Positions 1-4,610 of a DNA stretch of 8,146 bases are shown piece after piece (position 1 is the first letter of the stretch; each line of letters starts with the position of its first letter). Under the pieces are notes generated by a model. It saw only the letters and a list, made by a program, of their open reading frames with translations. It made no database searches and was not told the DNA's origin. This stretch comes from an uncultured Eubacteriales bacterium (GTDB taxonomy: Bacteria; Bacillota; Clostridia; Oscillospirales; CAG-272): positions 1-8,146 of the forward strand of contig CAKRSS010000069.1 in the NCBI GenBank assembly GCA_934401725.1, written 5' to 3'. A program made the translations under genes and the position numbers.

Positions 1-147
1 GCGGGGCGTCCAATGGTTAAGCCTGCCCAGAGCGGGTTACAGTGCGCCTCATGGCGAGTACAAACGCGGACGCAGTGCGCTTCCCAAAAGGCGTCTTTCC
101 GCCGGATGCAGACTTCGGCAAGGGTGAGCACGTCCCCGCCACGCATG
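1..147. other. Unassigned sequence at left edge
   Basis: I see no gene here. An open frame crosses it on each strand but shows no family resemblance, and the plus-strand one runs on into the repeat tract. It lacks a TpsiC-arm-like motif, so it is not a tRNA. A short GGCG/CGCC inverted repeat lies near 90-103. The recognisable repeat homology with the right-hand tract begins only at 148, so this piece may be neighbouring unique DNA or another part of a longer repeat. Confidence 0.4.
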
Positions 148-240
148 ACGGGAGTGGGGGAGTCCAGAGGGGGCGAACCGTAGGTTCGGCCCCTTTGGGG
201 CGACTCTTTTGGTACTTTTCTGCTCGCGGCAGAAAAGTAC
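148..240 (+). repeat. Three-hairpin head of left repeat
   Basis: Three successive hairpins are visible: CGAACC/GGTTCG (174-179 with 183-188), GCCCC/GGGGC (189-193 with 197-201) and a perfect 12-bp stem with a TCGCG loop (212-223 with 229-240). Aligned by eye without gaps to the reverse complement of 8043-8135, it matches at 91 of 93 positions. The two differences are at 214 and 238, which pair with each other in the last stem. Confidence 0.88.
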
Positions 241-487
241 AGTTAGAACACGTCCCGCCGACGTTATGGCGGCAGCCTGCCAAGGCTAAAGAACTTATTT
301 TTCAAAAATCGCTTCCCGCCGACGTTATGGCGCGCCTTTCCAAGGACAAAGAACTTACCTTGCATACAGGCATATGCCAATACGCCTCACCCCGTCCGGC
401 GCGCCCGCCAAGGCCAAAGAACTTATTCATAAAAAAAGCAGTCCCCGCAGGCCACCCCCGCGAGAACCGCAAAAAACATCTTAATCA

Positions 488-503
488 GCATACGGGCATA
501 TGC
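488..503 (+). repeat. Repeat tail hairpin motif, second left copy
   Basis: The motif GCATACGGGCATATGC can fold as a GCATA/TATGC stem with a six-base loop and is followed by AATACGCC. Near-identical copies lie at 362-377 and, on the other strand, at 7750-7765. It appears to mark one end of the modular repeat. Confidence 0.7.
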
Positions 504-544
504 AATACGCCCAAAGTTTCCCGTGAAACAATCGCCCCGTGACG

Positions 545-1048
545 TCAGTCACATCTCTCAATCGTCTCGATGACTACCGCCTCGCGCGGGACGTCCTGCA
601 CGTAGTAGTTCAGCGCGCCTGTCTTGACGGACGCTATCCTGTCGATAACGTCAAGCCCGTCGGTCACAAGGCCGAACGCCGCGTACTGACCGTCAAGATG
701 CGGACTGTCCGCGTGCATGATGAAAAACTGCGACGATGCCGAGTTCGGGTCGCTCGTGCGCGCCATGGAAAGCACCCCGCGCGTGTGACGCAGGTCGTTT
801 GTCACGCAGCCGTTGGCAGCGAACTCGCCGCGGATGGCGGGCGCGTCCTTGGGCTCAAAGCTCTCGTCGTAGCCGCCGCCCTGAATCATAAAGCCCTTGA
901 TGACGCGGTGAAATATCAGCCCCGCGAAAAAGTTCTCGTCGACAAGACGGAGAAAATTCGCCACCGTCCCGGGCGCTTTGTCGGGGTACAGCTCGGCGGT
1001 CATGGTGCCGTAACCCTTGACCTTGATTTTTATTTTCGGATTGCTCAT
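545..1048 (-). CDS. Cyclophilin-type peptidyl-prolyl cis-trans isomerase
   Basis: This 167-residue protein is a single-domain cyclophilin that catalyses cis-trans isomerisation of prolyl peptide bonds during folding. No signal peptide is seen, so it is probably cytoplasmic. Family motifs are FHRVI (46-50, catalytic Arg48), FMIQGG (53-58), GVLSMAR (91-97), SSQFFI (105-110) and LDGQYAAFG (118-126). The tryptophan before LDG that contributes to cyclosporin binding in human CypA is histidine (His117), as in many bacterial cyclophilins. The ATG follows the mrnC stop codon by 3 bp. Its ribosome binding site (GGAAAGGAAG) lies within the last mrnC codons, so the two are cotranscribed and probably translationally coupled. 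It is the last gene before the left repeat tract, and I see no convincing terminator after it. The specific ppi paralogue cannot be assigned. Confidence 0.95.
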   Translation of the reverse strand: MSNPKIKIKVKGYGTMTAELYPDKAPGTVANFLRLVDENFFAGLIFHRVIKGFMIQGGGYDESFEPKDAPAIRGEFAANGCVTNDLRHTRGVLSMARTSDPNSASSQFFIMHADSPHLDGQYAAFGLVTDGLDVIDRIASVKTGALNYYVQDVPREAVVIETIERCD

Positions 1049-1051
1049 TTT

Positions 1052-1567
1052 TTATTCTTCCTTTCCGTTTTTTGCATAGGCCGCGGACAGCAGCGCGTCG
1101 ATGCGCTCCCCGCGGCCGGACAGATGCAGATAGCCCATCAGCGCCTCAAAACCCGTCGCCGAACGGTATTCGGCGGCCGTGGCGCGGCGCGGCAGACTTG
1201 TGTGCCCGAGGTTGCGTCCGCGGCGAAAGACCGCGGCCTCCTCCTCGTCGAGCAGCGGCAGTATGACCTTCATTGCCGCCGCCTGCCGCGGCGCGGTGAC
1301 GTAATCGAGCGCGGCGGCGTTGAGCTCGCGCGTCCCGGACAGCCCCGAGCGCACCAGCATTCCGCGCACCCACACCTCGATGACAGCGTCGCCGAGGTAG
1401 GCCAGCGCCGCGGGGGAGATGGGAGACCGGTCACCCGGCAGTCGGCCATCCGGCAGCCGGCCATCCGACAGTCGGCCATCCGACAGTCGGTCGCCTGTCT
1501 GCACGGTGGGAGCGCCGGGGTCGCCGGACGGGCTCACGCCCTTCCCTGCTCTATCCTCCGCACTCAC
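1052..1567 (-). CDS. mrnC: Mini-ribonuclease 3 (Mini-III) with N-terminal extension
   Basis: Mini-III is a dimeric RNase III-type nuclease without a double-stranded RNA-binding domain that matures the ends of 23S rRNA in Firmicutes. The 171-residue product has the family core from about residue 50. YLGDAVIE (57-64) contains the metal-binding Asp60, RRGRN lies at 115-119, and ATGFEALMGYL (137-147) contains Glu141. The start is GTG at 1567, overlapping the stop codon of the upstream hydrolase by 4 bp (GTGA), with GGAGGG nine bases upstream. The first ~49 residues are absent from typical family members, which begin near the SPxxLAYLGD segment. They are low-complexity and contain DGRLS/P pentapeptides encoded by a 15-bp tandem repeat. 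mrnC often neighbours cysS, so its place behind two SGNH hydrolases is unusual. Confidence 0.93.
   Translation of the reverse strand: MSAEDRAGKGVSPSGDPGAPTVQTGDRLSDGRLSDGRLPDGRLPGDRSPISPAALAYLGDAVIEVWVRGMLVRSGLSGTRELNAAALDYVTAPRQAAAMKVILPLLDEEEAAVFRRGRNLGHTSLPRRATAAEYRSATGFEALMGYLHLSGRGERIDALLSAAYAKNGKEE
1437..1496 (-). repeat. 15-bp tandem repeat inside mrnC
   Basis: About four 15-bp units occur in a row, with a plus-strand consensus near GRCAGYCGGCCATCC and the last unit degenerate. In the mrnC frame they encode DGRLS/DGRLP pentapeptides around residues 25-45. The repeat length is a multiple of three, so copy-number change would preserve the frame and alter only the linker ahead of the nuclease core. 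Confidence 0.9.
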
Positions 1568-2664
1568 AGCAGACCGCCCTCCGCCAGCGCGCGGCGGATT
1601 TCACTCTCGATGCCGTCGGCCATGAGCGTAAAGCCGAGGTCGTTGGGGTGGACGGCGTCCATGGTGCACTCATTTTCGTACTTTCCGCAGAAAAACGTCT
1701 CGCCGTCGATGTAGTAGACGTTGCGGTCGCCCGCCTCACGCGCGCGGCGGTAGGTGTCGATGACGACGTCGCGGCGCTCGGCGAACTCGCCGGGGTTGGT
1801 GGCGATGTTGGGGCGCGAAATCATGATATAGGGCGTGTCCGGCTTCTTGGCGCGGAAAATGTCATAGACGCGCTGGTGCGTCTCGCGCAGAAACGCCGCG
1901 GTCGGCGCATTGTGGTCGTAGTCGCAGACGAACAGGCACATGTCAAGCCCCGCGATGTAGTCGATGAGCACCGGCTCGCCCTTGGCCTGACCCGAAAAGC
2001 CGAGGTTGACAATGTCCATGTCGAGCCTGCGGGTGAGAATGCTCTCGTAGGTCAGTCCGGGACGCGACGCGGCCGTGCCGTGCACGATGGAGCTGCCGTA
2101 TATCACGACGGGCAGGCGGTTGCGGTATTTCTTGCCCGGCTCAAGTATCGCATCCTCCTGAAGGCCGATGTACAGGTTCTTGACGACGCAGTGGATGGGG
2201 AAATTGATAGTAAAGCTGCGCGGGCGGCGCACGCCGCCGACCTTTATTATCTGCTCGTAGCTGCCCTCAAAGCCGTAGGGCGGCAGATATGCCTTGATGA
2301 AACGGTGATCCGAGTCGGTGTCCTCGTAGAGGTCGAAACCGGCGGAATTGCACAGCGTGGTGTGCGGGTGGTGCGCTACGGGCCCCACCTCGACCTTTAT
2401 CGCCACATATGACGAGTCGGTCGTAAAGCGGACGCGGCCGCCCGCGCTCTCGCGCGCGAGTCTCGCGACGCCGGGGCTGGTCGCAGTCCCTATTTCCTCG
2501 GGCAGACGACGGAAAATGGGCTGTCCGAGCGGGTCGTAGAAGCCGTACAGCTCAAAGGGCGGACGGCGGACGTCATAAAACTTTATATCGGGCTCGGCGA
2601 TGGAGGTCTCGACGACCATATTTTTGTCGACCTCAACATACGCTTCTTTTTTGATTTCTTCCAT
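1564..2664 (-). CDS. SGNH/GDSL hydrolase with GxDLY domain (second of tandem pair)
   Basis: This is a predicted serine esterase/lipase-fold hydrolase of 366 residues. The N-terminal half resembles the GxDLY beta domain (Pfam PF14607), with the namesake GFDLY at 109-113. The C-terminal half is a Lipase_GDSL_3-like SGNH domain (PF14606). Visible catalytic blocks are YGSSI (189-193, nucleophile probably Ser192), LGFSG (221-225), DHNAP (250-254, Asn252) and DAVHP (336-340, Asp336 and His339). All four invariant SGNH residues are present, so it looks active. No signal peptide is seen. The chosen ATG at 2664 has AAAGGAG five bases upstream and matches the N-terminus of its paralogue; an in-frame start at 2784 would overlap that paralogue by more than 100 bp. 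The gene begins 11 bp after the paralogue's stop and overlaps mrnC by 4 bp. The substrate is unknown; acylated carbohydrates are a plausible guess. Confidence 0.88.
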   Translation of the reverse strand: MEEIKKEAYVEVDKNMVVETSIAEPDIKFYDVRRPPFELYGFYDPLGQPIFRRLPEEIGTATSPGVARLARESAGGRVRFTTDSSYVAIKVEVGPVAHHPHTTLCNSAGFDLYEDTDSDHRFIKAYLPPYGFEGSYEQIIKVGGVRRPRSFTINFPIHCVVKNLYIGLQEDAILEPGKKYRNRLPVVIYGSSIVHGTAASRPGLTYESILTRRLDMDIVNLGFSGQAKGEPVLIDYIAGLDMCLFVCDYDHNAPTAAFLRETHQRVYDIFRAKKPDTPYIMISRPNIATNPGEFAERRDVVIDTYRRAREAGDRNVYYIDGETFFCGKYENECTMDAVHPNDLGFTLMADGIESEIRRALAEGGLL

Positions 2665-2675
2665 GTCTGCTCCTT

Positions 2676-3803
2676 TCAGTTGCCGAGGTAGCCGTGGCGC
2701 AGCGAGCGGCGCAGGACGCGCTCTATAGTCTCGGCCATCTTCATAAAGCCCATATCGTTGGGGTGCGTGCCCTCGACGGTGCACAGCTCCTCGTCCGGGC
2801 CGCGGAAAATTCCCTGCCCGTCGATGTAATAGACGTGCCGGTCTCCGGCCTCGCGGGCGTAGCGGTAGGTGTCGATAACAACGTCGCGGCGCGCGATGGA
2901 CTGGTTGTAGGACTTGTCGAAATCGGGGAGCGAAATCATGATATAGGGAACCTTGGGCTGCTTTTCGCGTATAGCCTTATACATGCGCAGGTGGGTATTC
3001 CTGAGGTACTCAACGTTCGGCGCGTTGTGGTCGTAGTCCGAGACGAAAGCGAGCATGGGCAGGCCCGACATGTACTCAACGATGGAATCCTCCGCCTTGC
3101 CGTTGCCCGAGAAGCCGAGATTTATGTAATCCCAGTCGGTGCGGCGGGCGATGATGGCCTCGTAGCTGTTGCCCGCGTGGGAGCAGCACCCGCCCTGCGT
3201 TATCGAGCTGCCGTAATAGACGACGGGCAACTCTGCGGCATAGCGGCGGCCGCTCTCAAGTCTCGCGCTGTCGCGCAGACCGATGTAGAGGTTGGTGACG
3301 GGGTTGTAGAGGGGGAAATTGATGGTGTAGTAGCGCAGTCTCGGGGTTCCGTCGGCGTCGGCGGCGCGCAGGCCGTCCCAGTTGCCGAGCCAGAGCACCG
3401 ACTCGTAGCCGTCCTTCGAGTCGATGTGCGGAATGAAGCAGCCGCGGTAACGGCTGCCGCCCTCGGTGTCCTCGTAGATGTCGAAGGCCGAGGTGCCGGT
3501 CAGCGGGAAATGCGAGTAGCGCGTCACATAGGGCATGGTGCACTTGACGGCGATGTAGGGCGAGTCGGTCGCGAAGCGGACGCGTCCGCCCGCCGTGTGG
3601 CGGTTGAGCTTTTTGACGCCCGCGCTGGTCGCCTCGGCAACCTCGTCGGGCATGCGCTTGAACTCGGGCTCGGTCTGCGGGCGATACAGCCCGTATATTT
3701 CGAATGGCTCGCGCCGGACGTTGTAAAAACGTATATCCGGCTCTTTAATCGAGGTCTCGACCACCATATTGCGGTCGACCTCTATGAATCTGGTGTCTGC
3801 CAT
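2676..3803 (-). CDS. SGNH/GDSL hydrolase with GxDLY domain (first of tandem pair)
   Basis: This 375-residue paralogue of the next gene downstream is similar along its whole length, for example EVDRNMVVETSI near the N-terminus and FSGxxK around the second block. The GxDLY-like segment reads AFDIY (106-110). SGNH blocks are YGSSITQG (197-204, nucleophile probably Ser200), LGFSG (229-233), DHNAP (258-262, Asn260) and EGTHP (344-348, His347). The position usually occupied by the catalytic Asp, three residues before His, is Glu344, whereas the paralogue keeps Asp. No signal peptide or membrane segment is seen, so a cytoplasmic location is inferred. The ATG at 3803 is supported by AAGGAG five bases upstream. 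A strong terminator ends just before this ribosome binding site, so expression depends on read-through from jag or on an unseen promoter inside jag. The substrate is unknown. Confidence 0.88.
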   Translation of the reverse strand: MADTRFIEVDRNMVVETSIKEPDIRFYNVRREPFEIYGLYRPQTEPEFKRMPDEVAEATSAGVKKLNRHTAGGRVRFATDSPYIAVKCTMPYVTRYSHFPLTGTSAFDIYEDTEGGSRYRGCFIPHIDSKDGYESVLWLGNWDGLRAADADGTPRLRYYTINFPLYNPVTNLYIGLRDSARLESGRRYAAELPVVYYGSSITQGGCCSHAGNSYEAIIARRTDWDYINLGFSGNGKAEDSIVEYMSGLPMLAFVSDYDHNAPNVEYLRNTHLRMYKAIREKQPKVPYIMISLPDFDKSYNQSIARRDVVIDTYRYAREAGDRHVYYIDGQGIFRGPDEELCTVEGTHPNDMGFMKMAETIERVLRRSLRHGYLGN

Positions 3804-3817
3804 AGCTTCTCCTTACT

Positions 3818-3859
3818 AAAAATAGGAGGGTCCGGACGGTCTCCCGTCACAGACCCTCC
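3818..3859 (-). terminator. Intrinsic terminator/attenuator after jag
   Basis: Read on the minus strand, GGAGGGUCUG (3859-3850) pairs with CGGACCCUCC (3834-3825) as ten pairs including one G-U. After one bulged U, GACGG/CCGUC adds five pairs closed by a GAGA (GNRA-type) loop. The stem is followed by UAUUUUU (3824-3818). It starts six bases after the jag stop codon, and the U-tract ends three bases before the AAGGAG of the first SGNH gene. The layout suggests either partial termination or conditional read-through into the hydrolase genes. Confidence 0.9.
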
Positions 3860-3865
3860 GTGATG

Positions 3866-4564
3866 TCAGAGTGTGTCGTCCCCGGCGGCGGTGTCGCGGC
3901 GGCTCTTCTTGCCTGCGGCGACGCCCTTGTCGTCAAGGTACATGACCACCTTGCGGTTGTTCTCGGAACCGATGGAGTTTGTCGAAACACCGTCGATTTT
4001 CTGAACCTCAGAGTGGATGATGCGGCGCTCATAGGGGTTCATGGGCTCGAGCATGACGCTCTTTTTGTACTTGAGCACCTTGTCCGCCATGCGGCGGGCG
4101 AGCGCGCGGAGCGCCTCCTCGCGCTTTGCGCGGTAGCCCTCGGCGTCGAGGGTTATGCGGACGTACTCGCGCTTCTGCCCCGCGACCTTTTTGTTGGCCG
4201 CGAGGTTTGCGAGGTACTGGAGCGAGTCCAGCGTCTCGCCGTGGTGGCCGATGAGGATGCCGGAGCCGTCGCCGTCGATGCTGATGAGCTTGTCGTCGTT
4301 CTCGCCGTCGCACATGACCGCCTCGGCCTCGATGCCCATATCGGCGATAACGTTTTTTACAAACTCAAGCGCGATGTCCGCGCCCTTCATGGTGTAGCTT
4401 ACTTCGAGCTTGGCCGGTGCGGCGCCGATACCGAAGATTCCCTTCTTCGGCTCCTCCAGCACAGTATATTCAAGGCTCTCGACGTCGGGAGCGCCCAGCT
4501 CGGCCACGGCTGTGGCCAGCGCCTCCTCGACCGTCTTGCCCGTTACGATAATTTCCTTTTTCAA
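3866..4564 (-). CDS. jag: Jag/KhpB RNA-binding protein
   Basis: Jag (KhpB, also called EloR) is a cytoplasmic RNA-binding protein usually encoded directly after yidC/spoIIIJ. It is linked to control of cell elongation and division in Firmicutes. The 232-residue product shows the three family domains in order: an N-terminal Jag_N domain (about 1-52, with KKGIFGIG at 40-47), a KH domain with a GHHG loop (106-109) followed by ETLDSLQYL, and an R3H domain with the R-x3-H signature at Arg180-His184. A short charged tail ends the protein. The start is TTG at 4564, chosen because GGAGG lies six bases upstream (4571-4575) and no better in-frame start exists. It lies 46 bp after yidC, and a small GCCGC/GCGGC hairpin (4578-4591) sits just ahead of the ribosome binding site. 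A strong terminator follows. Confidence 0.96.
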   Translation of the reverse strand: MKKEIIVTGKTVEEALATAVAELGAPDVESLEYTVLEEPKKGIFGIGAAPAKLEVSYTMKGADIALEFVKNVIADMGIEAEAVMCDGENDDKLISIDGDGSGILIGHHGETLDSLQYLANLAANKKVAGQKREYVRITLDAEGYRAKREEALRALARRMADKVLKYKKSVMLEPMNPYERRIIHSEVQKIDGVSTNSIGSENNRKVVMYLDDKGVAAGKKSRRDTAAGDDTL

Positions 4565-4610
4565 AAGAAACCTCCATGCCGCGTCTGCGGCTTAAATATG
4601 TCGTTTTTGA

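Larger units (their letters stand above)
148..512 (+). repeat. Modular intergenic repeat tract, left copy
   Basis: This non-coding tract follows the 3' end of the cyclophilin gene. It starts with a 93-bp three-hairpin head (148-240). Next come one full 61-bp module (264-324), containing the string AAAGAACTTATTTTTCAAAA, and a second truncated module from 325. A tail motif with a GCATA/TATGC hairpin occurs at 362-377, and a degenerate second half ends in another tail copy at 488-503. The same parts occur in the opposite orientation at 7730-8135. No transposase, terminal inverted repeats or target-site duplication are visible, so it resembles a non-autonomous or structural intergenic repeat rather than an insertion sequence. 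Its function is unknown. Confidence 0.85.

Noticed and set aside
1..75. Possible tRNA at the left edge
   Set aside because: The G-rich start looks superficially like an acceptor stem, but no TpsiC arm or matching 3' acceptor strand can be found.
42..542. Long plus-strand open frame over the left repeat tract
   Set aside because: It spans hairpins and repeat modules, has no family resemblance, and similar peptides arise from the right-hand repeat in other frames. The 61-bp period shifts the frame from unit to unit, so a conserved protein is not expected.
2665..2784. Upstream start adding 40 residues to the downstream SGNH hydrolase
   Set aside because: It would overlap the paralogue by more than 100 bp, lacks a ribosome binding site and has no counterpart in the paralogue; the ATG at 2664 has AAAGGAG at good spacing.
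539..3863. Long plus-strand open frames opposite the cyclophilin and hydrolase genes
   Set aside because: They are antisense to clearly recognisable genes, are a by-product of GC-rich codon usage, and show Arg/Ala/Val-rich compositions with no domains.
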